A stretch of 64,000 nucleotides of DNA, from contig JAPLBY010000033.1 in assembly GCA_026392515.1 (NCBI GenBank), positions 62,001 to 126,000 of the forward strand, written 5' to 3'. The DNA is from Actinomycetota bacterium (GTDB lineage: Bacteria > Actinomycetota > Actinomycetes > S36-B12 > UBA5976). Each line of letters starts with the position of its first letter. Within the stretch, counting starts at the first letter, position 1. Shown one piece after another: positions 1 to 9,909 of the stretch. Made by a program: the position numbers and the translations under genes. The notes below the pieces were generated by a model. That model saw only the letters and a list, made by a program, of their open reading frames with translations, did no database searches and was not told the origin of the DNA.

Positions 1-45
1 AGTTCAGGTTTCATTAACTAGTTGATTTTCCGAGATGCTTGATCC

Positions 46-1014
46 ATGTTGCACGCCAATAAATACCTAATTGCCATGATGCTTGCCATGGTCAGTTGGG
101 GAGTTGGAAATCCAATTGCTGACATCGCTATTGAGCATGTTGATCCGGTTTCCGTAACCGTAATTGAGCTGTGTTGTGGGTTAATCGTTTTCTTTATGGT
201 GGCAATCGTTCTCCCATCACTTCGAAATGCGATTAAGCACGTACCATGGCGAATTGCTATTCCATTTGGACTACTGCAACCCGGCTTGGCATATTTTCTT
301 GGCAACATTGGCTGGCAGTACGGAACGGTTACCACTGGCGCAATCTTGATGTCTAGCGAAGTTATCTTCTTAGCGATTGGTGGCGCACTTTTCTTACGAG
401 AGAAACTTAACCTTTGGTCAGTTGTGGCGCTGCTCGTTGGCGTCACCGGCGCAATCATTGTCGGGATAGCCGGACAATCAACAAATCCAGAAACTTCTGG
501 TCAATATGTGACCGTTCTTGGAATGTCAGTCTCAGCTGGATTGATTGGTGCGCTGGCATTCCTTGGCGTTGGTTTATCAGGTGCGATCTATGGATTGTTC
601 ATGCGCAGATTGAAATCGGAAGTTAACACGATTGCGCTAACACTCGGGCAAATGACAGCCGCCAGTTCGTTATCTATATTGGTTTTGATTCTTACTCAAA
701 CGGACATTCCAACACCACAATCAGTTGGAAACTACTTTTATATGGCTGTGCTTGCCGGCGTCATAGGAACTACCTTGCCGTTCCTGCTCTTTAACTTTGC
801 AGCGCCAAACTTAACAACTAAGCAAACCGCACTATCTCTCAATATCATCCCGGTGGTAGCAATTTTGTTTGGAGCCGTACTGGGACGTGGACTTCCTGTT
901 GGAACGCAGTACCTGGGGATCCTTCTAGTCCTCGCTAGCTTGCTCGCACTCGAATCTGGACATGACAAAGAGACAGACTCCGCCTTAACCTCCCCAGCTT
1001 TTCCTAAGTCCTGA
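46..1014 (+). CDS. EamA/DMT-family transporter
   Basis: 322 aa multi-TM protein with two EamA-like halves (FLREKLNLWSVVALLVGVTGAIIVG; LPFLLFNFAAPNLTTKQTALSLNIIPVVAILFGAVLG). Confidence 0.85.
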   Translation: MLHANKYLIAMMLAMVSWGVGNPIADIAIEHVDPVSVTVIELCCGLIVFFMVAIVLPSLRNAIKHVPWRIAIPFGLLQPGLAYFLGNIGWQYGTVTTGAILMSSEVIFLAIGGALFLREKLNLWSVVALLVGVTGAIIVGIAGQSTNPETSGQYVTVLGMSVSAGLIGALAFLGVGLSGAIYGLFMRRLKSEVNTIALTLGQMTAASSLSILVLILTQTDIPTPQSVGNYFYMAVLAGVIGTTLPFLLFNFAAPNLTTKQTALSLNIIPVVAILFGAVLGRGLPVGTQYLGILLVLASLLALESGHDKETDSALTSPAFPKS

Positions 1015-1068
1015 CCTACTGCTAATGTTCACTTGTACTAAATCAATACGAATAACCATTACGACCAA

Positions 1069-1144
<76 letters not shown>

Positions 1145-1145
<1 letters not shown>

Positions 1146-1171
1146 CATTTATGCCTTTCTGGCATAAATGT
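1145..1171 (+). terminator. Terminator-like hairpin immediately 3' of tRNA-Lys
   Basis: ACATTTATGCC-TTTCT-GGCATAAATGT, 11 bp perfect stem. Confidence 0.55.
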
Positions 1172-1315
1172 TCGTCTTGCGCTTCGCGCAAGTTACTCGT
1201 CTCAAATGCTTCGTTCAAGTTACTCAAGCACTTGTTGCTCGGTTTTACGAAATGGGTCAGTAGGCATTATCTGCGTAATGCTGGATTGATCTTTAAATAG
1301 GTCTATGGTCAAAAC

Positions 1316-1849
1316 ATGAGCAATAAAAATCCAAATTCTGCTGACTTAATCAACGCAGCGAAAGATGCATTTTCAAGATTTATTGACTTTACTGGCGTTT
1401 CAACCAGACCACAGTTTTGGTATTACATTTTAACTACAGCGATTGCCTCTGTAGTTGTTAACTTAGCGTTTGGTAAGAATGGACAAAATGCTCTTACCCT
1501 CATCACGTTACTTCCGACCATTGCCGTTTCCATTCGCAGAATGCATGACGTCGGTAAGAGTGGTTGGTTCATTTTGATACCGATTTATAACATTGTGCTT
1601 CTGGCGTCTCCAACTACATTCGCAGCAACAGTCCGTAAGAAACCATTCCTTGTCCGAGCTGGTCAATTAGTTGCAGTAAGTCCAATCATTGGTGCTTTCT
1701 TGTACTCACTCCTGGCGGGAGGATCAATGTTTAATGAGAGCACAGGTGGTGGTGCCCTTATTTGGCTGTTATTTACCACTGTGCCAATTGGGTTGATACT
1801 AATGGCTGTAGGCGTGACTGTTGAGTTATCTAAGCGCTCAAAGTCCTAA
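1316..1849 (+). CDS. DUF805 family membrane protein
   Basis: FSRFIDFTGVSTRPQFWYYIL ... TLLPTIAVSIRRMHDVGKSGWFILIPIYN is the DUF805 signature. Confidence 0.85.
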   Translation: MSNKNPNSADLINAAKDAFSRFIDFTGVSTRPQFWYYILTTAIASVVVNLAFGKNGQNALTLITLLPTIAVSIRRMHDVGKSGWFILIPIYNIVLLASPTTFAATVRKKPFLVRAGQLVAVSPIIGAFLYSLLAGGSMFNESTGGGALIWLLFTTVPIGLILMAVGVTVELSKRSKS

Positions 1850-1888
1850 TCAAGGATTTGGGGGTTCGAGTCCATCGCGGTGTACTCA
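1847..1888 (+). repeat. att-like direct repeat, copy 2 (tRNA-Lys 3'-half remnant)
   Basis: TAATCAAGGATTTGGGGGTTCGAGTCCATCGCGGTGTACTCA; no 5' half of a tRNA precedes it. Confidence 0.8.
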
Positions 1889-1978
1889 ATATCGGATTGC
1901 AACATAGTTCGCCAATTGTTCACAAAAATCTGGGCCATATCCGTTGCTGAACGATCCAAATTCCAATAAGTTTTCTGC

Positions 1979-2797
1979 ATGTCAAATTTGCAGCTTGGTT
2001 CTTCTTCTAGTTGGTTTATCAAGCTTGTACCAACTATCACCACAATTTGTCTGACCTTAGGTGCGGTGGCAGTTTATGATTCGCAGAGAAACGATTCAAT
2101 TCAGTTAACAAACGAAGCTGGTTCAGGTGCTGCATTAAATCAATCAGGCACTTCGCAGATCCCAGGTCCACAAGGTCCAGCTGGCGCGCAAGGTCCTGCC
2201 GGCGCAAAGGGTGATACTGGTGCAAAGGGTGATACTGGTGCAAAGGGTGATACTGGTGCAACCGGAGCATCAGGTCCTAAGGGTGACACGGGTGCAACTG
2301 GTCCTGCTGGTCCGCAAGGTATTGCTGGTCCAGCGGGAAGTTCAGGTTCTGGTGGCGGTTCAGGAATGATTCTTAAAGATGCGAATGGAGTTTCTGTTGA
2401 TAACGTCATCGATGTAAACGCCGGATCAATAACCGTTTTCAAGAATGATCTATTTTTTACTTATAGATCACTTTCGTATGACGGGAAATTTGACGGTATT
2501 CCCCGCCCTCTGAACACTGGTTATGCGCTTTTTCTAACACCTGACTGCACAGGCCCTTATGTAAGCTCAGATACATTAATTGGGACAATGACATTTACAA
2601 CATACGGATACGGGGAATATCTAAACAACAAAATTTACACGAATGGTACTAAGTCAAATTCTCCCGCCCAACTGTATTTTTCCTGGGAAAATACCTGCAG
2701 ACCATTCAATATTAACTACTATTACACCTACACCGAGCTTCCGGCCAGCCAGCTTCCCCCCACACTTGCAAGTCCAATTCGTTTTTACTTTAACTAG
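1979..2797 (+). CDS. Collagen-like (Gly-X-Y) repeat protein with N-terminal hydrophobic segment
   Basis: [58 protein letters not shown] after a TM/signal-like segment; non-repetitive C-terminal domain. Confidence 0.85.
   Translation: MSNLQLGSSSSWFIKLVPTITTICLTLGAVAVYDSQRNDSIQLTNEAGSGAALNQSGTSQIPGPQGPAGAQGPAGAKGDTGAKGDTGAKGDTGATGASGPKGDTGATGPAGPQGIAGPAGSSGSGGGSGMILKDANGVSVDNVIDVNAGSITVFKNDLFFTYRSLSYDGKFDGIPRPLNTGYALFLTPDCTGPYVSSDTLIGTMTFTTYGYGEYLNNKIYTNGTKSNSPAQLYFSWENTCRPFNINYYYTYTELPASQLPPTLASPIRFYFN
2204..2257 (+). repeat. Three exact 18-bp tandem repeats (GCAAAGGGTGATACTGGT)
   Basis: Direct reading; encodes AKGDTG x3 in the collagen-like region. Confidence 0.95.
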
Positions 2798-2857
2798 ATT
2801 GGTCTGTTTATTTTTTAGTGTTTAAAGGGCCACTTTTTAATCTGCTACCTTTTTTAA

Positions 2858-3415
2858 ATGGCTACTACTAATCCAGATCGCGCATCGCATTTCCCAGCGA
2901 TTGAAAAGAAGCATGGCTTGCCAATGTCTTACTGGCATGACCAAATGAAGTTGATCAAAGATTTGAAATACCCAGAACAGATTGCTTTCTTGCGGGAAAA
3001 CCATGGCTTTAGTCAGGCACACGCAAACGCATTAGTGCTTTTCTCAAGAGGCAATACCACTTCCAAGCGGTTCAATACCTTGGAAGATTTCTTAACTCCA
3101 CATGACGCTGTAAAGCAAAAAACTATAAAGGCAATCTTTAAGGCATTGAAAACTAAATTCCCCAAAGGTGAAATTGTTATTGCCTGGAATCAACCAATGC
3201 TTAAAGTTGACGGCGAATATGTTTTTGGACTTTCCGTTGCAAAGAATCACATCACAATTGCACCTTGGGGTGAAGGTGTGATTGATAAGTTCTTGCCGAA
3301 ACTCAAAGACTACGAAGTAAACAAGAAAACTATTAAAGTTCCGGTTGACTGGAAAGTTGATACCAAGCTACTTGTTGACATGGCGACTGCTTCAGTAAAA
3401 GCAACGAAGAAGTAG
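2858..3415 (+). CDS. DUF4287 + DUF1801-type protein
   Basis: N-terminal FPAIEKKHGLPMSYWHDQ and C-terminal YdhG/CyaY-like IAWNQPMLKVDGEYVFGLSVAKNHITIAPWGEGVI. Confidence 0.7.
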   Translation: MATTNPDRASHFPAIEKKHGLPMSYWHDQMKLIKDLKYPEQIAFLRENHGFSQAHANALVLFSRGNTTSKRFNTLEDFLTPHDAVKQKTIKAIFKALKTKFPKGEIVIAWNQPMLKVDGEYVFGLSVAKNHITIAPWGEGVIDKFLPKLKDYEVNKKTIKVPVDWKVDTKLLVDMATASVKATKK

Positions 3416-3422
3416 TTCTTAA

Positions 3423-3926
3423 GTGAATCGTGAATACTTAACCGAGCTAAGAAATCGTGATGAGATTTCGGTTTCTTTTGTATGTCTGGGAAACATTTGT
3501 CGCTCCCCTATGGCCGCTGCGATCTTTAGTAACCGCACCAAAGATTTGAGTTCTCCAGTTGCAATCGTTGAAAGTGGCGGAACATCGGCTTGGCACATAG
3601 GCCAAGGTCCACATCCGCAATCAAAGCGCACTTGGGAACGAGCGGGCTATAACTACGAGCACAAGGCAAGTCAATTCACTGCGCAAGACTTAGAACGCAT
3701 CGATTTGATCCTGACCATGGATTCAGAAAACTATTCGAATGTCATTGGTCTCGGCCCGCATGAAGAACATTCCAAAAAGGTTTTCATGATGCGAGATTTT
3801 GATTCGGCAATTGAATCTGGGCAATCTGTGCCAGATCCCTATTCACAGGATGACGCAGCCTACGAGCACGTTAAGGAACTACTTGAATCGGCTATCGATG
3901 GTTTGATCGAAACCATCTGGCAATAG
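3423..3926 (+). CDS. Low-molecular-weight protein tyrosine phosphatase
   Basis: P-loop VCLGNICRSPMA and C-terminal DP motif VPDPYSQDDAAYEHV. Confidence 0.92.
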   Translation: MNREYLTELRNRDEISVSFVCLGNICRSPMAAAIFSNRTKDLSSPVAIVESGGTSAWHIGQGPHPQSKRTWERAGYNYEHKASQFTAQDLERIDLILTMDSENYSNVIGLGPHEEHSKKVFMMRDFDSAIESGQSVPDPYSQDDAAYEHVKELLESAIDGLIETIWQ

Positions 3927-3967
3927 GATTAGAGCCATAATTCGGACCCCACGGGAGGAACCAGAAA

Positions 3968-4558
3968 ATGGCACCTGTTCAGATTCGCAAACTAGTTACT
4001 TACACCGAAGAAACTCGGATTGAAGGCGGCAAGGCTGCTGCAACTCCACTTCGCATGTTTGCTGCTGCCGCTGTTCTGACTAACCCATGGGCTGGTCGCG
4101 GATTCGTTGAAGACTTAAAGCCAGAGATTCACGACCTTGCACCACAGCTTGGCGAAATCTTGACGGCGGCAATTTTGGAAATGACCGGATCCGGTGAAGC
4201 TGTTGAAGGTTATGGCAAGGCTGCAGTTGTTGGAACTTCTGGCGAAGTTGAGCACGCGTCAGCTTTGATTCACACGCTTAGGTTTGGAAATCATTACCGC
4301 ACTGCGGTTGGCGCAACCAGCTACCTTTCCTTTACAAATGTTCGTGGTGGACCAAACTGCCCAATCTCAATTCCGTTAATGCATAAAGCAGATGAAGGAA
4401 TGCGCTCACATTACTTAACAATTCAGTTCTCGATCAATGATGCACCTGCACCAGATGAAATTGTTGTGGCACTTGGCGCATCAATTGGTGGACGCCCGCA
4501 TCATCGCATTGGTGATCGCTACCAGGATCTTAAGGATCTTGGAAGCAATGCCAACTAA
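3968..4558 (+). CDS. Amino acid synthesis (DUF1185/AA_synth) family protein
   Basis: VQIRKLVTYTEETRIEGGKAA ... NPWAGRGFVEDL ... GTSGEVEHASALIHTLRFGNHYR typical of the family; RBS gggagg upstream. Confidence 0.85.
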   Translation: MAPVQIRKLVTYTEETRIEGGKAAATPLRMFAAAAVLTNPWAGRGFVEDLKPEIHDLAPQLGEILTAAILEMTGSGEAVEGYGKAAVVGTSGEVEHASALIHTLRFGNHYRTAVGATSYLSFTNVRGGPNCPISIPLMHKADEGMRSHYLTIQFSINDAPAPDEIVVALGASIGGRPHHRIGDRYQDLKDLGSNAN

Positions 4559-5372
4559 TTTTTCACTTCCTGATTCGATAACTTCTGGCAAGACTTCCAA
4601 CGGCACCGCGTGGAGCCGTTGCGGCAACGGTCCAACAATAGTTCTACTCCACGGTGTTGGCATGAACAAATCAGTCTGGGCACCTGAAGTAAATCTGTTG
4701 TGTGAAAGTTTTGATGTTTTGATCTATGACATGTGGGGTCATGGCGAAAGTGTTCTACCTCAGGGTGAGTTGAACCTTGGTGACTACACCCAGCAGCTTG
4801 TTGATTTACTTATTGAACTAGAAATTGATTCTGCATTCGTTGCAGGTCATTCGATGGGTGCACTCATTGCTTTGGATTTCGCAATTAATTTTCCAGGTGC
4901 ATGCCTTGGGGTTTGTGCGATGAATGCCGTATTCGATCGAACGGCTGAACAAAGTGCTGCGGTAAAAAAGCGCGCAGCAGATCTAGCTTCGGGTGGGGTT
5001 AGCGTCAACCTTTCTGAAACCTTAGAACGTTGGTTTGGCCAATCTGGAACGCATGAGTTTTCGGAAGCCGAAGCACTTGCCCAAGAGTTGCTTTTGGATG
5101 TAAATCCAAAGGGCTACGAAGCGGCCTATTCGGTTTTTGCAGTATCAGATACAGCACATGCTCAGACTTTGGCAACCCTTACAACCCCAGCCTTGTTTTT
5201 CACGGCCGATGGTGACCCGAACTCAACGCCAGAAATGAGTTTGGCCATGGCAGCTTTAGCACCGAATGGTTCCTCAACGGTCTTAACAGGCCACCGGCAC
5301 ATGATGACTTTGACCGCACCTGAGGAAGTTTCTGCGACCTTAGCCACATTTACGCAATCCGTAACCAAGTAA
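4548..5372 (+). CDS. Alpha/beta-fold hydrolase
   Basis: IVLLHGVGMNKSVW, nucleophile elbow GHSMGA, C-terminal GHRHMM; M38 of the supplied ORF (ATG at 4548) is the likelier start and overlaps the upstream stop. Confidence 0.9.
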   Translation: MPTNFSLPDSITSGKTSNGTAWSRCGNGPTIVLLHGVGMNKSVWAPEVNLLCESFDVLIYDMWGHGESVLPQGELNLGDYTQQLVDLLIELEIDSAFVAGHSMGALIALDFAINFPGACLGVCAMNAVFDRTAEQSAAVKKRAADLASGGVSVNLSETLERWFGQSGTHEFSEAEALAQELLLDVNPKGYEAAYSVFAVSDTAHAQTLATLTTPALFFTADGDPNSTPEMSLAMAALAPNGSSTVLTGHRHMMTLTAPEEVSATLATFTQSVTK

Positions 5373-5391
5373 GGCTGGAAGGTAAGAAGAT

Positions 5392-6432
5392 ATGACTATG
5401 AAGTTTTCACTGTTCGCCCACATTGAGCGCTACGACAATTCAGTTTCACATAAGCAACTGCTGGACGAGCTAACTGAATTCACGCTGATGGCTGAAGCCG
5501 GTGGCATGGAAACTATCTGGATTGGCGAGCACCATGCGATGGAATACACCGTTGCTCCTAACCCATTCATTAACCTGGCCTACTTGGCTGCTAAGACCAC
5601 AAAGATTCGCCTGGGAACCGGCAATGTCATCGCTCCGTTTTGGCATCCAATTCGCCTTGCTGGTGAAGCAGCGCTTTGCGATCTAACCAGCAACGGTCGC
5701 CTAGACCTTGGTATCGCCCGCGGTGCTTACATGTTCGAGTACGAACGCATCATGCCAGGCCTTGATGCCATGGAAGCTGGACTTCGAATGCGCGAGCTCG
5801 TTCCTGCAGTTCAACAATTGCTAATTGGCAACTACACCCATGATGGCGAGTACTGGAAGTTCCCAGAGACAACTGCGGTGCCAACTGCGATTCAAAAACC
5901 AATTCCAATTTGGATTGCCGCACGCGACCCACACACTCATGATTTTGCGGTTGCCACTGGCTGCAATGTTCAAGTCACACCTTTGGCAAATGGCGATGAA
6001 GAAGTTGCTAACTTGATGGAAAAGTTCAACACAGCTTGCGCAGCCCATCCTGAAGTTCCGCGACCAAAACTTATGCTTCTAATGCATACCTATGTTGCAA
6101 AGACCGAAGCTGAACTCATGAAGGGCTCGGCTGCGTTACAAAAGTTTTTCCTTTACTTTGGAAAATGGTTTAAAGCCGAAGCACCAATCAAAGATGGCTT
6201 CATCGAGCCAATTACTCAGGCCGAAATCGACGCGCAACCTAATTTGGCACCGGAAGTTATGCGTAAAAACTGTTTAGTAGGCACACCAGCTGAAGTGATT
6301 GCTCGCCTTAAGTCCTATGAAGAGATGGGTTACACCCAGTTCAGCATTTGGCTAGATAGTGCAATGTCCTACGAAGAAAAACGCGACAGCCTAAGGTTGT
6401 TTATCGACGAAGTTATGCCTGCCTTCTCGTAA
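5392..6432 (+). CDS. LLM-class (luciferase-like) flavin-dependent oxidoreductase
   Basis: AEAGGMETIWIGEHHAMEYTVAPNPF, IRLGTGNVIAPFWHPIRLAGEAALCDLTSNGRLDLGIARG. Confidence 0.92.
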   Translation: MTMKFSLFAHIERYDNSVSHKQLLDELTEFTLMAEAGGMETIWIGEHHAMEYTVAPNPFINLAYLAAKTTKIRLGTGNVIAPFWHPIRLAGEAALCDLTSNGRLDLGIARGAYMFEYERIMPGLDAMEAGLRMRELVPAVQQLLIGNYTHDGEYWKFPETTAVPTAIQKPIPIWIAARDPHTHDFAVATGCNVQVTPLANGDEEVANLMEKFNTACAAHPEVPRPKLMLLMHTYVAKTEAELMKGSAALQKFFLYFGKWFKAEAPIKDGFIEPITQAEIDAQPNLAPEVMRKNCLVGTPAEVIARLKSYEEMGYTQFSIWLDSAMSYEEKRDSLRLFIDEVMPAFS

Positions 6433-6463
6433 GAGATTTCAGGCTCACTCACCAGGAGTTTTC

Positions 6464-7939
6464 ATGGCATTGGAAAGTTTCCAGCAGTTCATTAACGGCA
6501 AGTTCGAAGCAGCGAACGAAACTTTTGAAAGCATCGATCCAGCTACTGGTGAATCTTGGGCAACCATGCCAAAGGCAACTGAATCAGAAGTGGATCGAGC
6601 AGTTCAAGCCGCGCACGCTGCTTTCACTTCCGGAGTTTGGCCAACGCTAAATGCCAGTGCTCGCGGAAAACTGCTTTACAAGCTTGCAGACTTAATGGCA
6701 GCAGATGCAGATGTATTGGCTGAACTTGAAACTAAAGACACGGGAAAGATTCGCCGCGAAACCAGAGCCGTGATCTTGTACATTTCCGAGTACTACCGAT
6801 ACTTCGCCGGCCTTGCTGACAAACTCCAAGGTGCGCATTTTGATGTTGATAAGCCGGACATGGAGGCGTACACCAGGCGCGAACCAATTGGAGTTGTCGC
6901 TGCAATAGTTCCGTGGAACTCCCAAATGTTTTTATCAGCAGTGAAGTTGGCGCCAGCCTTAGCTGCTGGGTGCACAGTTGTATTGAAAGCATCTGAAGAT
7001 GGTCCAGCTCCCCTACTTAGGTTTGCAAAGTTAATTGACCAAGCTGGTTTCCCGCCAGGCGTAGTGAACATCATCACTGGCATGGGTGACTCTTGTGGCA
7101 AGGCACTAACAAGTCATCCCCTAGTGGATCGCATTGCCTTTACTGGCGGCCCAACTACTGCCAAGCAAATCGTCATGAACTCTGCCAATAATCTGGCTGC
7201 CGTCTCATTAGAACTTGGTGGCAAATCCCCAGTACTGGTCTTCGAAGATGCCGACCTGGAAAGTGCGGCGAATGCGATCGTTTCAGGAATCTTTGCTGCA
7301 ACCGGTCAAAGTTGTGTCGCAGGCTCTCGCCTATTAGTTCATTCAAGTGTTCATGCAAAATTGCTGGAGATATTGATTGCAAAGGCCCAGCGAATCAAAA
7401 TTGGTGACCCGCAGAATCTTGAAACCGAAATGGGTCCACTTGCAACTAAGCGCCAGCTTGTTCATGTTCAAGACGTAGTAGATCGCAGTGTTGCTGCGGG
7501 TGCGAAATTGCTAACTGGTGGCAAAGTTCCGGCTGGTTTTGAATCTGGCTACTACTACGAGCCAACCATCTTGGATTGCGCTGAATCAACTGTGGCCTGT
7601 GTACAGGAAGAGATTTTTGGCCCAGTTCTCAGCGTCCTAAAGTTCGATACAGATGCGCAAGCCTTAGCAATCGCAAATGACAGCGAGTATGGATTGGCAT
7701 CCGGAGTATTCACAAAAGACATCGGTCGGGCTCATAGATTTGTGCGCTCACTACGAGCTGGAATTGTTTGGGTTAATACCTATCGCATGATTTCGCCGAT
7801 GGTGCCATTTGGTGGCTACGGTCAAAGCGGAACTGGCCGTGAAGCAGGCGCTGAATCAATTTTGGATTACACCAGAACTAAATCGGTTTGGATTAACACC
7901 AGCGAAGCGCCGATTAGTGATCCATTCATAATGCGCTAA
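6464..7939 (+). CDS. Aldehyde dehydrogenase family protein
   Basis: [65 protein letters not shown]. Confidence 0.95.
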   Translation: MALESFQQFINGKFEAANETFESIDPATGESWATMPKATESEVDRAVQAAHAAFTSGVWPTLNASARGKLLYKLADLMAADADVLAELETKDTGKIRRETRAVILYISEYYRYFAGLADKLQGAHFDVDKPDMEAYTRREPIGVVAAIVPWNSQMFLSAVKLAPALAAGCTVVLKASEDGPAPLLRFAKLIDQAGFPPGVVNIITGMGDSCGKALTSHPLVDRIAFTGGPTTAKQIVMNSANNLAAVSLELGGKSPVLVFEDADLESAANAIVSGIFAATGQSCVAGSRLLVHSSVHAKLLEILIAKAQRIKIGDPQNLETEMGPLATKRQLVHVQDVVDRSVAAGAKLLTGGKVPAGFESGYYYEPTILDCAESTVACVQEEIFGPVLSVLKFDTDAQALAIANDSEYGLASGVFTKDIGRAHRFVRSLRAGIVWVNTYRMISPMVPFGGYGQSGTGREAGAESILDYTRTKSVWINTSEAPISDPFIMR

Positions 7940-7950
7940 GTAGCTTCACT

Positions 7951-8796
7951 TTACTTAACGACAGTGAATGCCTTGGTATCTTCGAAAATTAAGCTGCCAT
8001 CTTCAGCCGAAGTATCTGAGACCTTTAGTACGTAGTTTCCCGGTGCTAACTCGCCTAAATCAATGCTCCAGTTCGAACGGTCTGGACATGCAGTAGCAGC
8101 AGTTGTCGCACCAGAACTAACGACATCTCCGCCTTTAGTTAACTCCCAAGCAACGTTCGCCTCGAATGTGCAGGCAGAACCAGTTATCGAAACTGGATTT
8201 GAAACATCACTTCGATCCAGCAAGTCAATCCAAACGCTGGCTAGAACATCGAACCCTGGAGCTGGCACAAATACTTGAGCAAAATCAACGTGGCCGGCAA
8301 GTGATTCCGAAACTATGCCATCAACAGTAAATTTTACTGACGTAACGCTTGGATCATTTTCAATCAGAGTCCAAACAATTTGATCAATGGCGCGCTGTTC
8401 AGATTCTGCCCCTAAGGAAATTCGGCCGAGCGTTAGATCAACCGTTGCAATTCCCTCAACAACACTCACGCTGTTAACTTTGGTTCCGTTGTTCCAGAGC
8501 GTGCGGTGATCGCCATCAAATGGCGGCAGCTGTCCGTCAACCAACATCACTAGAGAGTTAAAGCCTTTGACATCACCTAAGTCATTTTCGACTTTTCTGA
8601 CTTGATGCACTTCGCGCACTAATCGAAAACCTTGCGCAGTCTCACTGGTGAAATAAAATGCGTAATCCTGGAGATCATCAATCAATGGCATCGCGGATTC
8701 ACTTGGAGCACTTGCTACTGGCGGATTTGAAGGTGACGAATTCTGGCCGCTGGAACCGCAGGCCGAAAGCAACATAACCGCAACGAACGCCGGCAC
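7951..8796 (-). CDS. Lipoprotein with GerMN and Gmad2-type domains
   Basis: Lipobox-like LSAC; GerMN-like middle; Ig-like C-terminal FEANVAWELTKGGDVVSSG...GNYVLKVSDTSAEDGS. Confidence 0.75.
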   Translation of the reverse strand: MPAFVAVMLLSACGSSGQNSSPSNPPVASAPSESAMPLIDDLQDYAFYFTSETAQGFRLVREVHQVRKVENDLGDVKGFNSLVMLVDGQLPPFDGDHRTLWNNGTKVNSVSVVEGIATVDLTLGRISLGAESEQRAIDQIVWTLIENDPSVTSVKFTVDGIVSESLAGHVDFAQVFVPAPGFDVLASVWIDLLDRSDVSNPVSITGSACTFEANVAWELTKGGDVVSSGATTAATACPDRSNWSIDLGELAPGNYVLKVSDTSAEDGSLIFEDTKAFTVVK

Positions 8797-8944
8797 TGCC
8801 TTTGCTAGCAGGTGGTTAGCTGGCCGTGACGGTTTGCTTCAATCCATAATGAACTAAGCCTAACTTGCAAAAAATTGGCACTAGAACTCCTCTGAAATAC
8901 ACTTCAGGGTAGGCGAACCCGCGCATACCAAGACTCGGAAAATC

Positions 8945-9556
8945 ATGGCTGAATTAGTTTTCTTCACTGGCACTATGGACTGTGGTAAATCCACCCTTGC
9001 CGCCCAAGTGAACTACACCCATGCCAGTCGAGGCCGCCGAGGCATAGTTTTCACGCGCAATGACCGTGCTGGCGCTGGAGTATTGTCTAGTCGTTTAGGA
9101 CTAGAAGTTCCTGCTGTTGAAGTTACAGATGAAACAGATTTCTTTGCGTTAGCCCTAGCTGAAAACTCCAAAGAAAACCCAATGGACTTTTTCATTTGTG
9201 ATGAAGCTCAGTTCTACACCAGAGTTCAAATTGATCAACTTGCTCACGTGGTTGATGATTTAGAAATTGATGTTTTTGCATTTGGTATTGCAAGTGACTT
9301 CCGAACTGAATTATTCCCGGGATCGGCTCGCTTATTTGAACTTGCTGACCGAATTCAGGTCTTGCAAGTTGAGGCGCTTTGCTGGTGTGGTCGACGCGGA
9401 ACCCACAATGCGCGAACTATTGATGGCGTAATGGTGACTGAGGGTGAACAAGTTGCCGTAGGTGATACCGGTGGCGATTCAGGCGTTGTTAGTTACGAAG
9501 TTTTGTGCCGACGTCATCACATGGCAGCTATGCCAATCAATCACTTAGCGGATTAG
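8945..9556 (+). CDS. tdk: Thymidine kinase
   Basis: P-loop FTGTMDCGKSTLA, FICDEAQFYT, FGIASDFRTELFPGSARLFELAD, zinc-type CWCGRRGTHNAR. Confidence 0.93.
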   Translation: MAELVFFTGTMDCGKSTLAAQVNYTHASRGRRGIVFTRNDRAGAGVLSSRLGLEVPAVEVTDETDFFALALAENSKENPMDFFICDEAQFYTRVQIDQLAHVVDDLEIDVFAFGIASDFRTELFPGSARLFELADRIQVLQVEALCWCGRRGTHNARTIDGVMVTEGEQVAVGDTGGDSGVVSYEVLCRRHHMAAMPINHLAD

Positions 9557-9816
9557 TTTTTGCGAGACCGGGTCAGTAGTCCGAACAGCCCGATTCCAGC
9601 TGCCGAAACCGCAACAACGCGCTCGACTCGAAGTTCGCCATCTTCGTCCAAGAAGAAGGTGCCAGCGGTACCAATGCCTTTAGCGGCCAAATTTGCGGGC
9701 TTCACATACTTCTCAAGTGCTGCCACATTGGCTGTGATGTTTAGGCAGGTGGCTTCAATTTCAGCGGCAATAACATCTGCAGTGCGCTTTTTGCCCATCC
9801 GATGTGTACCAGCCAT
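9553..9816 (-). CDS. DUF3618-like small protein
   Basis: KKRTADVIAAEIEATCLNITANVAAL...PANLA...; preferred over the antisense ORF 9560-9823. Confidence 0.6.
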   Translation of the reverse strand: MAGTHRMGKKRTADVIAAEIEATCLNITANVAALEKYVKPANLAAKGIGTAGTFFLDEDGELRVERVVAVSAAGIGLFGLLTRSRKN

Positions 9817-9909
9817 GCCCTAAGCCTATGAGTGAAGGGCAGAATCACAGAATTCCAGATTTTGACTCGAGACTGCCCAAAAAGTGCCAGTTTCGGGTTT
9901 TTGGGTTAA

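Noticed and set aside
2204-2257. Possible CRISPR-like repeats
   Set aside because: Repeats are contiguous 18-mers coding AKGDTG with no spacers; no array and no cas genes seen in the window.
2140-2442. Proline-rich ORF antisense to the collagen-like gene
   Set aside because: Mirror of the Gly-X-Y repeat codons; no RBS or independent support.
9560-9823. ORF antisense to the DUF3618-like gene
   Set aside because: Opposite-strand ORF has a recognisable family pattern; this one is low-complexity Ser/Ala.
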